The notes beneath the pieces were generated by a model. That model made no database searches. It worked only from the letters and a program-made list of their open reading frames with translations, and was not told where the DNA came from. This document shows positions 1 through 9,337 of a stretch of DNA of 33,445 nucleotides, one piece after another. The number at the start of each line of letters is the position of its first letter. Within the stretch, counting starts at the first letter, position 1. The stretch covers positions 1 through 33,445 of the forward strand of contig DASCNA010000313.1 in NCBI GenBank assembly GCA_036011305.1, in the 5' to 3' direction. Source of the DNA: DASCNA01 sp036011305 (GTDB lineage: Bacteria > Verrucomicrobiota > Lentisphaeria > Victivallales > GWF2-38-69). A program made the translations under genes and the position numbers.

Positions 1-137
1 TTTCTAGCGGCTATACTATATACATCTTTAATAGCGTCAACATTGTCACTCATCAATATTTTAAAATCCTCAAAGCTATCAGCATATCCAGCACCTTTAG
101 AAAGCTCGTATAAATCTTTTAAAAACTTTTCGTTCAT
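1..137 (-). CDS. Partial N-terminus of a probable large internal virion protein
   Basis: Only the first 45 codons are in the window; the gene runs off the left edge. The visible peptide starts MNEKFLKDLYELSKGAGYAD and continues with SFEDFKILMSDN and AIKDVYSIAAR. From memory, short helical units of the form 'GY..sFedF..lm..n..a....y' occur, often repeated, at the start of very large internal virion proteins of marine phages; that link is recall, not a search. Its position at the end of the tail and internal-protein block fits. The ATG lies two bases after the TAA of the upstream 444-aa gene, so the two are probably translated in sequence. Function is inferred from context only. Confidence 0.55.
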   Translation of the reverse strand, partial: MNEKFLKDLYELSKGAGYADSFEDFKILMSDNVDAIKDVYSIAAR

Positions 138-139
138 GG

Positions 140-1474
140 TTATTTGTTATATTGAATTAATGATCCACCCTGAGTCTTTTGGACTTCTCGTAAAACTAAT
201 CTGTCGTCATCACTAATTTTAAAATCATTTCTATTAGCATTAACATATGATGGTATTAAACTTTTTGCTAATTCAATTTGATCCTCCGTTCCAGTCCACG
301 CAGTTAATCCAGCACCATCATCAAATATCTTTTCCGTAGTCATTTTTTTTGCTTTTTTTGTCGTTGGATCAAATTCTATTTTCTTCCATTCACCTTTTCT
401 ACCTTCTAGTTGTAGTTCGGTCCACAATGTTTCCATTAATTCTTTGTCACCATAAATACTCTCCCAATCCGCTCCATATATACCACCTATAATGTCATTT
501 GAACTTCCGGTAGTGTTACTATTTTTGTCGTATCCATAGAACAATTTTTCATTTTGATAATTTTTAGCTGTTATTTGAAAATCTTCTTGTACAATACTAC
601 CTAAAGCATCTGTGACATCTCGCTTTTCTAGAGTTATTGATTCAGTCATTGCTGCTTTATCATACCAACCTGGAGTTTCTTTTCCGTCTTTTTTACCTCT
701 ACCTAGTATCCCATTTACTAAACCACTTACAGAACTTGAAACATCACCACAAACATTTATTAGGTTATTACCTTTTAAACTTCCTCTAACAAATTTCTTT
801 GAATCAAATGAAGTTGGTTTGTAATCAGAATCATAATCTGGATTAGTCTTCATCCCACCACTGCCATCAGGTATTTTTTCTTTTGATAATTTCGGATCAG
901 TATAAATTAAATATAGTTTCCCCTTTTTATAATCATAACTTACATTAGCTCCATCATTCTCGTCAAAATCTTTCATTATAACTAACCACTCATTATCAGT
1001 TCTACCGAGATCAACTCCACCTTGTTGATTATCTTTACCTTTTATATCTAAGTATTTTTTCATGTTATCAGCGACAGCGCCGTTACATTTACTAACTTCT
1101 ACAGGAACATCTTCAAACAATACATCTTGTCTACTAGCTTCTTCTTTTGTTAAATATCCATCTTCACCTTCTTTTAATCTCTTACGCCTTCTTAAATCAT
1201 ATTTAGCATCTCCTGTTATGGTAAGAAATTCTTTTGTATTTAATTCAAAACTAGTATATTCTGTTTCCTCAACCTCGTTCAGTGCTCTTCCCCAGTCTTT
1301 AGTGGCTTTTAAATCTTCTTCCCTTAACTTTTCATTTTTCTCAAAGTTTTTAATATATGCAGCAGTTATAGTAGCAGAAGCTTGAGCAGCAGCAGCGGCC
1401 ATTTTACTACCAGCTGCAGCTAAAGCCTGCGCGGCTAAAGGTTGTATGAGTGTTGGTTTTTCGTATGTTCCCAT
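140..1474 (-). CDS. Hypothetical virion-associated protein, 444 aa
   Basis: I do not recognise a family. The first 40 residues are strongly alanine-rich (LAAQALAAAGSKMAAAAAQA) and could form an amphipathic or membrane-active helix. A charged helical stretch follows (NFEKNEKLREEDLKATKD), and the rest is hydrophilic with many Asp, Gly and Lys. No transmembrane segment, catalytic motif or signal peptide is evident. It lies between a putative gp14-like internal protein (16 bases upstream) and the start of a large internal-protein gene (2 bases downstream), which argues for an internal or ejection protein. It could instead be a tail component. The minus-strand reading frame is open throughout and the start directly follows an AT-rich spacer. 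Confidence 0.7.
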   Translation of the reverse strand: MGTYEKPTLIQPLAAQALAAAGSKMAAAAAQASATITAAYIKNFEKNEKLREEDLKATKDWGRALNEVEETEYTSFELNTKEFLTITGDAKYDLRRRKRLKEGEDGYLTKEEASRQDVLFEDVPVEVSKCNGAVADNMKKYLDIKGKDNQQGGVDLGRTDNEWLVIMKDFDENDGANVSYDYKKGKLYLIYTDPKLSKEKIPDGSGGMKTNPDYDSDYKPTSFDSKKFVRGSLKGNNLINVCGDVSSSVSGLVNGILGRGKKDGKETPGWYDKAAMTESITLEKRDVTDALGSIVQEDFQITAKNYQNEKLFYGYDKNSNTTGSSNDIIGGIYGADWESIYGDKELMETLWTELQLEGRKGEWKKIEFDPTTKKAKKMTTEKIFDDGAGLTAWTGTEDQIELAKSLIPSYVNANRNDFKISDDDRLVLREVQKTQGGSLIQYNK

Positions 1475-1490
1475 TATTTATATATTATTA

Positions 1491-2174
1491 TTACGGTGCG
1501 TCTACAGCGGCTGAATATGATCCATAACTACCTCCAAAACTCATTAAAGAGCTACTTGCGTCACCTAAGGCAGAATACATAGCTGCTTCGTGAGCTTGTT
1601 GATTTAAAGCTTGTTGATCTATAGCAGTTTGTGATCTATTAAGTTCCATTATCTCTCTTTTTTCTTGTTCTCCATATGTGAATAAACCTCCTGATACAGC
1701 ACCCCCTTGAATTCTCTGTTTTTCAGCCATTTGCATCTGTACAACCTGTGCTTCACCTTGAGCGTACAATCGAGCATTTTGTGCTTCTTGTTGTTGTATA
1801 TTAGCTGCAATACCCTTTTTACTTCTCAACGCAGCTTGGGCTAAAGCGGTAGCTCCACCAGCGCTACTGCCAGACGCACGTAAAGTGTCTAAAGTATTAG
1901 CTAATGCTATATCAGCTTCCTCAGCTTGCATCTCTGCTGCTCCGGTAGCGACTGCCATGTTTGCATATGGATTTCGAATCATATGACTTAGATCTTGTAT
2001 ATTTTCATATGGATCAGGTATATTTTGTCTATTTGCTACTAAAGCATCTTGTAGTCTTTTTTCTTGCTTTTTTTCAAATTCAGCATCATCTGCTTTATTA
2101 TTAGAATGAACTGCCATTCCAACACTTATACCTGCTCCAACAACGGCTATAATACCGGCAACTAACATCGTCAT
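1491..2174 (-). CDS. Internal virion protein, T7 gp14-like organisation
   Basis: A 227-aa protein with a hydrophobic N-terminal segment (about residues 3-22, LVAGIIAVVGAGISVGMAV). A long Ala/Gln-rich, helix-prone region follows, with a Gly-Ser-rich patch (LRASGSSAGGATALAQAAL) and a Gln-rich coil (ANIQQQEAQNARLYAQGEA). The tail is small and Ser/Gly/Tyr-rich. An N-terminal membrane helix plus an Ala/Gln-rich coil, in a gene following the tail-tube genes, is the layout of gp14-type internal core proteins of podoviruses. Those proteins are ejected and insert into the outer membrane. The gene is 2 bases downstream of the cupin-like gene. Role is inferred from composition and position, not from sequence identity. 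Confidence 0.6.
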   Translation of the reverse strand: MTMLVAGIIAVVGAGISVGMAVHSNNKADDAEFEKKQEKRLQDALVANRQNIPDPYENIQDLSHMIRNPYANMAVATGAAEMQAEEADIALANTLDTLRASGSSAGGATALAQAALRSKKGIAANIQQQEAQNARLYAQGEAQVVQMQMAEKQRIQGGAVSGGLFTYGEQEKREIMELNRSQTAIDQQALNQQAHEAAMYSALGDASSSLMSFGGSYGSYSAAVDAP

Positions 2175-2176
2175 AA

Positions 2177-2662
2177 TTATGTATTTTTAAGTTTGTTTTC
2201 CATAATCCATTTTTCATACTCTTCATAAGTATCACATGTATTATACCTTTCTAATTCTTCTATGTCTTTTATATCATCAGGATTCTTATGTATAGTAACA
2301 AATATAGAATCTTCTAAGGCTAATATTGCTCTTTGAGCTCCTGATTTAGCTTCTACATAACAAGGCGCTTGATAATCTTCAAAACCATGCTCGTTCTTAA
2401 TAACTAGATAACCGGTTAATAAAAACCAAACATGATCTCTTTTATGTACTGCACCTAAAACAAATGAACCTTTTTTCATTGTCATCTGTCTTACATAAAC
2501 ACCGTCCGTTATAGTATGTTTTAAAGGAAATTCTGGAGAACGTTTATCAAATGTAACCCTATTGCTATTTGATTCTCTTAAAACTTTTTCAAGAGAAGTT
2601 ATCTCATTCCTAAATTCTTCTATATTACTTAATTTATTTTTTATTTCAATTACTTCTTCCAT
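2177..2662 (-). CDS. Small cupin-like beta-barrel protein
   Basis: The protein has 161 aa. Residues 1-30 look like a coiled coil (IKNKLSNIEEFRNEITSLEK). The middle, about residues 45-130, has the cadence of a cupin fold: alternating beta strands, TITDGVYVRQMTMKKGSFVL, then HKRDHVWFLLTGYLVIKNE, then CYVEAKSGAQRAILALED. The HxRDHVWFLLTGYL stretch resembles the cupin 'h..e..yvl.G.l.v' strand pair, but I cannot assign metal-binding residues with confidence. Cupin-like proteins are common in phage structural modules, with unknown role. It sits 5 bases after the tail stabilisation gene and 2 bases before the internal protein gene, so it is probably co-expressed with virion proteins. Enzymatic activity should not be assumed. 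Confidence 0.6.
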   Translation of the reverse strand: MEEVIEIKNKLSNIEEFRNEITSLEKVLRESNSNRVTFDKRSPEFPLKHTITDGVYVRQMTMKKGSFVLGAVHKRDHVWFLLTGYLVIKNEHGFEDYQAPCYVEAKSGAQRAILALEDSIFVTIHKNPDDIKDIEELERYNTCDTYEEYEKWIMENKLKNT

Positions 2663-2667
2663 TTTAT

Positions 2668-4503
2668 TTAATATGATGATAATACAAATTCAGAACTAAC
2701 TGAATATAATTCTTTCATTCCACCTGGATCAGTTGTTTCATCTGTTGTTAATCTAACTGTAGAGAAATATCCTTTTATACCAGTCATACCACTTGATATA
2801 ACTTCTCCTGCTCTAGGTGCAGAATTGTTAATTATATTAGTAGTATACATATTCTCTTTTCTATCAAAACCTGCTCTAGCGGGATAACCAGCTTCTGTAT
2901 TATACAATCCTTCGTCATAACTATATATAGAGTTTATTTGATCTTTATTCTCCACCCAAACCGTACCCGTTACTCCAGGTAGTGGATCTTTTCCAGTCAT
3001 ACCAGAAACAAAGTAATCACCCTCCCAACCATTACTACCTTCATAAGCTATTGTTTTGAAGTTTTTAACAACTGATGGATTAGGATTAAAAACAAATGAT
3101 ATACTAGAATCGACTCTAGCAGGATACCATTCTTGAGAGGTTGTGTTATATGTAGAATAATAAAGACCTCTATTATCATCATAAATAGCATTGTAGTAAT
3201 GTTCATACAAACCACTATTAAAAAATGAATAATATTTATTTTTTAAACTACCTATGAAAGCTGGTTTATAATGATGAAAGCTAGTCCAACCATTAATCAT
3301 TTCGTCAAACGTAACTGTACTATAATCACCTGTTCCATCTTCAATTTTAGGTGAAGTATTAGTATCTGTATAAACTTTTGATACATTTTGAATAGAAACT
3401 ACATAATTTTTATTATGAATATCCCATCCACCTAATATTTGACTTTTATATTTGTTAACTAATGAAACTTCATCACCAAACTGTGGTTGATTACCTACAA
3501 TACTTTTATTTAATCTTACTCTACAATAACCTAGAGCAGGTGTAATTGATACTACAAAATATTCGTTATTTGGAATAGGTGTACCACCTTGAGGATTATA
3601 ATAAAAACTAGATCCAACTTTTATAGAACAACACGTCTCTTCAATATCTAAAAAAATCTCTTTGTGGTAAATTTGTGGAAGAGGTAGTGGATCCAATATA
3701 TAAGTCCAACCTACTATAGTTGCAGTTGTAGATTCAGAAAATTGATCATCATTAATTGATGCTAATTCATCTCTAAAATAATCGTTCATACCATATGTCG
3801 ATATTTCAGTTATACCATCTCTAGATAGTCTTAAAATGGCTCCTCGGTTACGATCTGCAAAATATTTCTGAAATCCGTATATTGCGAAAGACTCTGGGTT
3901 TGTACTTATACCATATTCACCTAGATAAGGTACGATTTGCCCTATAACTACGTTAGATTGAGTTTGCATTGCAGAACCTTCAGCCGTGTAAACAGCATCT
4001 TTATCTATTAAAGCTCTATGTACTTTGTTCTCTTGAAATATTATTAAATTTGTGTCTTCAGCATATAGCCTTTGTATAGAACCATTTATTGGATCTACAC
4101 TCTTTGTTATATCTTTAGCTATAGAAAATACATTAGTATTATTAACCCCTGTACGAGAGTTAAAAATCCCTGAATAAATCAACGAACTTTTTAAATGTTC
4201 TTGTTTTGTTCTTTCTTCTACTATATAAGCTTTAACACCAAGATCTATAGGGGTGTTATTAAAACCTCCTTTTATCCTCATTTCTTCAATTGCCCATGGT
4301 TCTTGATAAGCTGTTTCATCTCCTTGAGAGCCGATAGGTGCAAAAGTACCACCATTAAATGGAAATATTGGATAATCTACAAGTGGCCAAGGTAAACCAG
4401 GCCAACTAGGTAAAAGTACTTCGGCAGTCACCGGATCTGGCTCTTCGCATACTTTCTTTAACCAAAAAGAGTTAAAGTATTTTACTTCCATCATTACTCC
4501 CAT
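2668..4503 (-). CDS. Tail stabilisation/ring protein, C-terminal portion as a separate gene
   Basis: The 611-aa product resembles, from memory, the C-terminal part of the large stabilisation (ring) protein at the tail hub of crAss-like and related marine phages. Recognisable stretches are VEERTKQEHLKSSLIYSGIF, FSIAKDITKSVDPINGSIQR, NLIIFQENKVHRALIDKDAV, VVIGQIVPYLGEYGISTNPE and RGAILRLSRDGITEISTYGM followed by NDYFRD. It starts at MGVMMEVKYFNSFW, which in the family, as I recall, lies well inside a longer chain. Here the N-terminal portion is encoded by the 1225-aa gene two genes upstream. The start overlaps the stop of the 384-aa gene as TAATG, which favours translational coupling. A role in tail assembly is inferred from family and position. 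Confidence 0.65.
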   Translation of the reverse strand: MGVMMEVKYFNSFWLKKVCEEPDPVTAEVLLPSWPGLPWPLVDYPIFPFNGGTFAPIGSQGDETAYQEPWAIEEMRIKGGFNNTPIDLGVKAYIVEERTKQEHLKSSLIYSGIFNSRTGVNNTNVFSIAKDITKSVDPINGSIQRLYAEDTNLIIFQENKVHRALIDKDAVYTAEGSAMQTQSNVVIGQIVPYLGEYGISTNPESFAIYGFQKYFADRNRGAILRLSRDGITEISTYGMNDYFRDELASINDDQFSESTTATIVGWTYILDPLPLPQIYHKEIFLDIEETCCSIKVGSSFYYNPQGGTPIPNNEYFVVSITPALGYCRVRLNKSIVGNQPQFGDEVSLVNKYKSQILGGWDIHNKNYVVSIQNVSKVYTDTNTSPKIEDGTGDYSTVTFDEMINGWTSFHHYKPAFIGSLKNKYYSFFNSGLYEHYYNAIYDDNRGLYYSTYNTTSQEWYPARVDSSISFVFNPNPSVVKNFKTIAYEGSNGWEGDYFVSGMTGKDPLPGVTGTVWVENKDQINSIYSYDEGLYNTEAGYPARAGFDRKENMYTTNIINNSAPRAGEVISSGMTGIKGYFSTVRLTTDETTDPGGMKELYSVSSEFVLSSY

Positions 4504-5657
4504 TACGTTGTCTTTCTTTTTGCTATAAAACTCCCGTCATTTAAATATACTTCGCAACAACTACGAAATGATCTATATTTATTTATGGATCCTGCCCATT
4601 GAACAATAGACAATCCTTTTTCTTTTTTAATAGGTGATAATATATTAGGAGAGTATATAAAATAACCGTAAGAGGTTATAACAAAAATCCTATCTCCTTG
4701 ATTCAACTGCATATTGTTCATTGATATAGAATATCGATTATTTCTCCCAGTGCTATGTCCAGGTGTTCCAACTGGAACAGTAGGATTAAGGGCTCCTACA
4801 TGTTTTATTTTATTTTCTCCATGTGCATTATCTATATTATGCCAATAATCTGTGCCAGGTCCACCACCTACTCTATATTCTAATTGATTTTTATTCCTGC
4901 CCAACCCGTGCATAGTTGGCCCCATAGTAGGGATAGAATTATCATTAGAATACCCATCCCAATTAAAATTTCTACCCAAAACATAAGCTGGTCCACCTGG
5001 TGGTGGTATATAAACGGTAGGAGTTGTGGTTATACTTCCATTACCTCCTCCACTTTGAGGAAAAGCTTGAATGTTATTTCCATCTTGGAATTGATTATAC
5101 TGTATTAACAACTCTCTAGTTTGTAATATTTGTAATCCAGGAATACTTAAATATGGATTTGCTTGATTATTATAAGCTACTCCAGCAGGATTATGGGTGC
5201 CCCAAACATCGCTTGTTTCTAAAGATTCTGTATTGCCAGCTGGTAACTTACATAAATGTATTCTTCCTACCATAGCTGCGTTTAATTTTCCAATACTATC
5301 GTTCCACGGATTAAAGTCATCACTATTAGCGTTTGATCCAAATTGAGGGTCAATAGTGATAGCTAGTTGAAATGAAAGATCTAAATCTATATCCCACTTA
5401 CCATCAGCACTAACAGTCCATACTCCTTTACCTATTCCACTATTATCATATTCATCAGCCCAATCTCTTACTTTATGTTGAAAATTAACCTTTTGAAAAG
5501 CCTTAGTAGTAAAATTATGTAAACGATCGTCGTACATGTAAGCAGCGTTCGGGTAGTTAGTATCATTTCCATCTGGATCGTTACATTCTAAATAATTTCG
5601 TATTTTTACAAAAAAAGTTATTTCTTTTTCTAAGCTATTAGCTGTTTTCCATCCCAT
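4503..5657 (-). CDS. Hypothetical tail-associated protein lying between two parts of the stabilisation protein
   Basis: A 384-aa protein with no family I recognise. It is rich in Asn, Gly, Pro, Tyr and Trp (for example TTTPTVYIPPPGGPAYVLGR and NAHGENKIKHVGALNPTVPV), typical of extended beta-structured tail or surface proteins. There is no signal peptide, membrane segment or catalytic motif. Its start is two bases after the stop of the 1225-aa gene and its stop overlaps the next start (TAATG), so the three genes read as a coupled unit. It may correspond to a central domain of a larger stabilisation protein, or be an inserted receptor-contact domain that became a separate gene. Confidence 0.65.
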   Translation of the reverse strand: MGWKTANSLEKEITFFVKIRNYLECNDPDGNDTNYPNAAYMYDDRLHNFTTKAFQKVNFQHKVRDWADEYDNSGIGKGVWTVSADGKWDIDLDLSFQLAITIDPQFGSNANSDDFNPWNDSIGKLNAAMVGRIHLCKLPAGNTESLETSDVWGTHNPAGVAYNNQANPYLSIPGLQILQTRELLIQYNQFQDGNNIQAFPQSGGGNGSITTTPTVYIPPPGGPAYVLGRNFNWDGYSNDNSIPTMGPTMHGLGRNKNQLEYRVGGGPGTDYWHNIDNAHGENKIKHVGALNPTVPVGTPGHSTGRNNRYSISMNNMQLNQGDRIFVITSYGYFIYSPNILSPIKKEKGLSIVQWAGSINKYRSFRSCCEVYLNDGSFIAKRKTT

Positions 5658-5659
5658 AA

Positions 5660-8600
5660 TTAAAGTGTTTGTAAATTATTATTATTTGGAGTTAATACTA
5701 TAGGTTGAGTAGCATTAGGATCCCAGCAATCTGTATATCTAATAGTTATTTTAAAAACATCTCCATCTACATAATCTCCTACAGGACAATTTTCAAAATT
5801 AGATTTTAACATTCCATATGGATATTCTGGATTTTGACTATCTGTATTATCATTTAAATAAAAATAATCTATATCAACATTATTAACACTAGTATATTCT
5901 TCTAATGGAGAATTAGGGTCATCCATATTTGTGTGTCTAACAAGCGTTTGGCTAATTATTTGTAAATTCATTTCACCAGAGTTATCCGCTCTTCCAGTAT
6001 AATTATCACTAACCCATTGTGGAAAATCATACGTGCGTCTACCATCAAACCAAGATCCATTTCCAATTGGTAATCGCAACCAATTAGCTACTCCAGGTGT
6101 TATGTACTGTGATAAAACCGTGTTAGTTATTTCATTATTACTAGCTTGATTAATATTAAGATAATTAGCTCCAAGTGCCGTTCCATTAAAAGGCCATCCA
6201 CCATCTACCCAATCTTGTGGATAATTATAACTTGGTCCTGGATCCCAAATATTAGGAACTCCTGATGGTGGTTTTGGATCTTCATATGTAAGTAGGCTTG
6301 GTTGAGAAGAAAAGTGAGAGAGAACAGAATTATCGAAATATCCAGGAACATTTAACCCTTCACCATCCCAATTTGTAAAGTTTAGTCCAGTAGGAACCCA
6401 TCCCGCAAAAGGAATTGAATTTCTTGTGCTAGAATATAATTCAACAACACTTGTAGATCCAGCGTCTGTTACAGTAAAAACAAACCTATAACTATTATAG
6501 AAATCATCTTTAGAAAACCAAAATGTATTATTTAGTACTAAAAATGCTTGATAAGCATCGGGTATTCCTGGTGGTGGTGTAGAAGAAGATCCATCATAAC
6601 CGGGCCACCACATTTGAATAGAAAAATCATAACAAGGAGACCATGTAGAAGTAGGACTTGTTTTTCTCCATGCAGATTGTAATTGAATATAAGCACCTCC
6701 TGTACCTTGTCCTATTACTTGCCCTTGATTGTTGATAAATTGAAAAACTGAAGAGACTTGATTACGTTGATTATTAAATGCATAACTCGACGCAAACGCC
6801 GGCCAGGGGCATCTGTCCTCTGTGAACGAGTGAGGGGCTGTAGCCCACGAACTTCCTGTTGGATCATTAGGATCTACTACTACTAAATTAGCTTCTTGAA
6901 TAGCTTCGTTAAGTTCATGTATTAATCCTGTAGTAGAAGTTTCCCAAAACAACCTTAATCGAGATACTTCAGGTTCAGTTTCATAAACAGCTAATATAGG
7001 AATTTTAGTATCAGAAGGAATTCCAACCAAAGGATCTTCTACCTCTAATCTAGCACATAAAGGATTACTTTGAGGATTATATATATAAGTTGGAAAATCA
7101 CCAGCATCCCATAAACCTAAATCAGTACCTGTTCCTATATTAACCACCATGTCTTGGGATCTTTCAGGATCGTGTTGTCTATTTTCATGACCAGTATGCG
7201 AAATACCATCATTATCAACTCTTAAATATACACCTAAACTTGCATTAGAACCGGTATCTGGTTCAGTTAATCCAAGATCTATATTTCTTTGTAACACAAA
7301 ATTTCTAGCTTCTAATGAATTCCAGTCAGAAAAAGTAACTTCTGTAGTTGCTCCTTCAGCGTCTAACACAGAGTACCACATTGGATTTTCTACTTTAGTA
7401 GGTCTACTAGTTCGGTAAACTTTTTGATCTGGGCTAATATTAACTAAATCTCTAGGTACTTTATTTATGTTATCACCTTGTAATACTATATGAGCAAAAG
7501 GTTGATTTTCACTTGCAGCTTCTTCATTACCATCAGTAACACCACCATTTAATATTCCAGGAAAATATATATTATAATAATCTTGTTCTTGTTGTTTTAC
7601 TACAACCTTGTAACTATACCATCCTAGTGGATTTGTAATTTCGTCATAAACCCCAGGTTCACCTGTTTCATGATTATATTCACTATTAGTTACTAATACG
7701 TTATTAAATAGTACTCTTAATGCATCTCCTGGCCAAGAATAATCAGTTCCTGGATTTAAAATAGGATTTTGTGTAGGAGAGTTGTATCTATGAAATACAG
7801 TAGAACCTCCGTATAAAATATTAGAAGGTGTTTGTCCACTATCTACACTAGACAAAAGAACTGAAGATTGCCTGCCATAACGATCAGCTAATACAATACC
7901 TACTTGATAAGTTCTGTTTTGTTTTAAAGTATTATTGGGGTATTCTATTTTACTGTTTATATTAAATTCTGGTAAATAGAAATTTTTATCTTCCTTTTCA
8001 CTAATTAATACATTGTAATCTATAAAAGATGGTGGAGTGTGTTTATTTACAAAATTTCCATATATGACTCTATTACCAGATATTTCTTGAGCAGCAGCTC
8101 TAATTGGCACTTTATCATAAACTCTAGTAGTATCTTTTTGTGGAAGTGTTTTATAAGGTTTAGCAGAATTATATACATATTCCATCATACCAGTAGTATT
8201 AGGAATTGCAGCAGAAGCAGGAGTAGTCATACCAGTTACTGGATCTAAACCACCATTTTCAAATACTTCTCTAGGAAGAGTTTCTACAACTTTACAAGAA
8301 AGCCCATCTGATTCTTTATATAATATATCAATTCCTACAACTTTTAATTTAGTATAAAGTTCATTAAATGGTATACCATCAGGAGATTCTATAATCAAAG
8401 TTATTTGATTAACTTTATTTTGGAAAAATCTAACTTCAGTGCTTTGAAAAGTAATATCTTCATCATCTTTACCTACTTTATTTGGGTCAGTTGTATCTAG
8501 TTTTCCAATAAAGTAACCATCTTGTTTCGGAATAAAAGCTGTTTGCGTATATGGAGCCATAAGAGAATTCTCCCCATCATCAAATTTAAATCTATAACTA

Positions 8601-9337
8601 AATCTTAAAAATTTATCTTTTATAAAATTAGGATCTCCATTCCAATTAGGATCATAGTATGGGTTAGGAGTTACTTCATCAGGTAATAATGGATCTACCT
8701 TATTAACCATTGTGCCAGCTGGATTACCAGCAGAATCTTCACTAATTAGTCTTGCAACTTTATATGGATAATATTTTGCCACAGAAACATGATCTTCATT
8801 AGAATAATATGTAGAATCCGCTAGAGCATTATTAACATTAATCTTTCTTGGTTGATTTCTATTATCGGTCCAAAATAATAGTTCATCAATCATGTTAATG
8901 TGGTGAATAGGATAATTTTTAGCAAAATTTAAAAATGCTCCATCAAGACCTAATCCTCCTACTAACACTTGAGAAACACCCGTTTTAATATTATATACAC
9001 TAATAGCAGAATAATAAGACGTGGTTCCATCGCGTATATATCTATTATCAAGACCATTGATAGAATTATCTATAAAGTTAGTTTGAAAAACAAATATCCT
9101 ATCATTAGTAACATCCATATACCTACCAATCACCTCCACATTACAACATCCTAATGGTATATTAAAATCTGTTATTAAGTTATTACCTAAAACATTCTCT
9201 AATGCTCCTACGCTTGCTCCTTCTGATCTACTTATTTGTATATTTTGGCCGTCTCTGTATTCTCCAGGTGGAACTAATCTATCATCTAGATCTTTATTCA
9301 TCTTTGATTTGATGAACACATTTTTCGCCTTTGCCAT
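5660..9337 (-). CDS. Large tail stabilisation/ring protein, N-terminal portion
   Basis: The 1225-aa protein opens with KSKMNKDLDDRLVPPGEYRD and GQNIQISRSEGASVGALENV. I recall this as the N-terminal signature of the large stabilisation protein of crAss-like and related marine phages. Further family-like stretches are IDELLFWTDNRNQPRKINVN (about residues 150-170), FRFKFDDGENSLMAPYTQTA-like text near residue 250, and LADRYGRQSSVLLSS near residue 490. The last 400 residues are aromatic- and Pro-rich and look more variable, perhaps an inserted surface domain. The chain stops without the family's C-terminal part, which is found in the 611-aa gene downstream. Its start overlaps the stop of the 408-aa gene (TAATG). 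A short GC-rich island lies inside it near 6787-6852. Confidence 0.7.
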   Translation of the reverse strand: MAKAKNVFIKSKMNKDLDDRLVPPGEYRDGQNIQISRSEGASVGALENVLGNNLITDFNIPLGCCNVEVIGRYMDVTNDRIFVFQTNFIDNSINGLDNRYIRDGTTSYYSAISVYNIKTGVSQVLVGGLGLDGAFLNFAKNYPIHHINMIDELLFWTDNRNQPRKINVNNALADSTYYSNEDHVSVAKYYPYKVARLISEDSAGNPAGTMVNKVDPLLPDEVTPNPYYDPNWNGDPNFIKDKFLRFSYRFKFDDGENSLMAPYTQTAFIPKQDGYFIGKLDTTDPNKVGKDDEDITFQSTEVRFFQNKVNQITLIIESPDGIPFNELYTKLKVVGIDILYKESDGLSCKVVETLPREVFENGGLDPVTGMTTPASAAIPNTTGMMEYVYNSAKPYKTLPQKDTTRVYDKVPIRAAAQEISGNRVIYGNFVNKHTPPSFIDYNVLISEKEDKNFYLPEFNINSKIEYPNNTLKQNRTYQVGIVLADRYGRQSSVLLSSVDSGQTPSNILYGGSTVFHRYNSPTQNPILNPGTDYSWPGDALRVLFNNVLVTNSEYNHETGEPGVYDEITNPLGWYSYKVVVKQQEQDYYNIYFPGILNGGVTDGNEEAASENQPFAHIVLQGDNINKVPRDLVNISPDQKVYRTSRPTKVENPMWYSVLDAEGATTEVTFSDWNSLEARNFVLQRNIDLGLTEPDTGSNASLGVYLRVDNDGISHTGHENRQHDPERSQDMVVNIGTGTDLGLWDAGDFPTYIYNPQSNPLCARLEVEDPLVGIPSDTKIPILAVYETEPEVSRLRLFWETSTTGLIHELNEAIQEANLVVVDPNDPTGSSWATAPHSFTEDRCPWPAFASSYAFNNQRNQVSSVFQFINNQGQVIGQGTGGAYIQLQSAWRKTSPTSTWSPCYDFSIQMWWPGYDGSSSTPPPGIPDAYQAFLVLNNTFWFSKDDFYNSYRFVFTVTDAGSTSVVELYSSTRNSIPFAGWVPTGLNFTNWDGEGLNVPGYFDNSVLSHFSSQPSLLTYEDPKPPSGVPNIWDPGPSYNYPQDWVDGGWPFNGTALGANYLNINQASNNEITNTVLSQYITPGVANWLRLPIGNGSWFDGRRTYDFPQWVSDNYTGRADNSGEMNLQIISQTLVRHTNMDDPNSPLEEYTSVNNVDIDYFYLNDNTDSQNPEYPYGMLKSNFENCPVGDYVDGDVFKITIRYTDCWDPNATQPIVLTPNNNNLQTL

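Noticed and set aside
8039..8248. Plus-strand ORFs opposite the tail genes (for example 4195-4395, 4884-5108, 8039-8248, 8969-9154, 9509-9697)
   Set aside because: All are antisense to strongly supported structural genes, have biased low-complexity composition and no independent leader or junction pattern.
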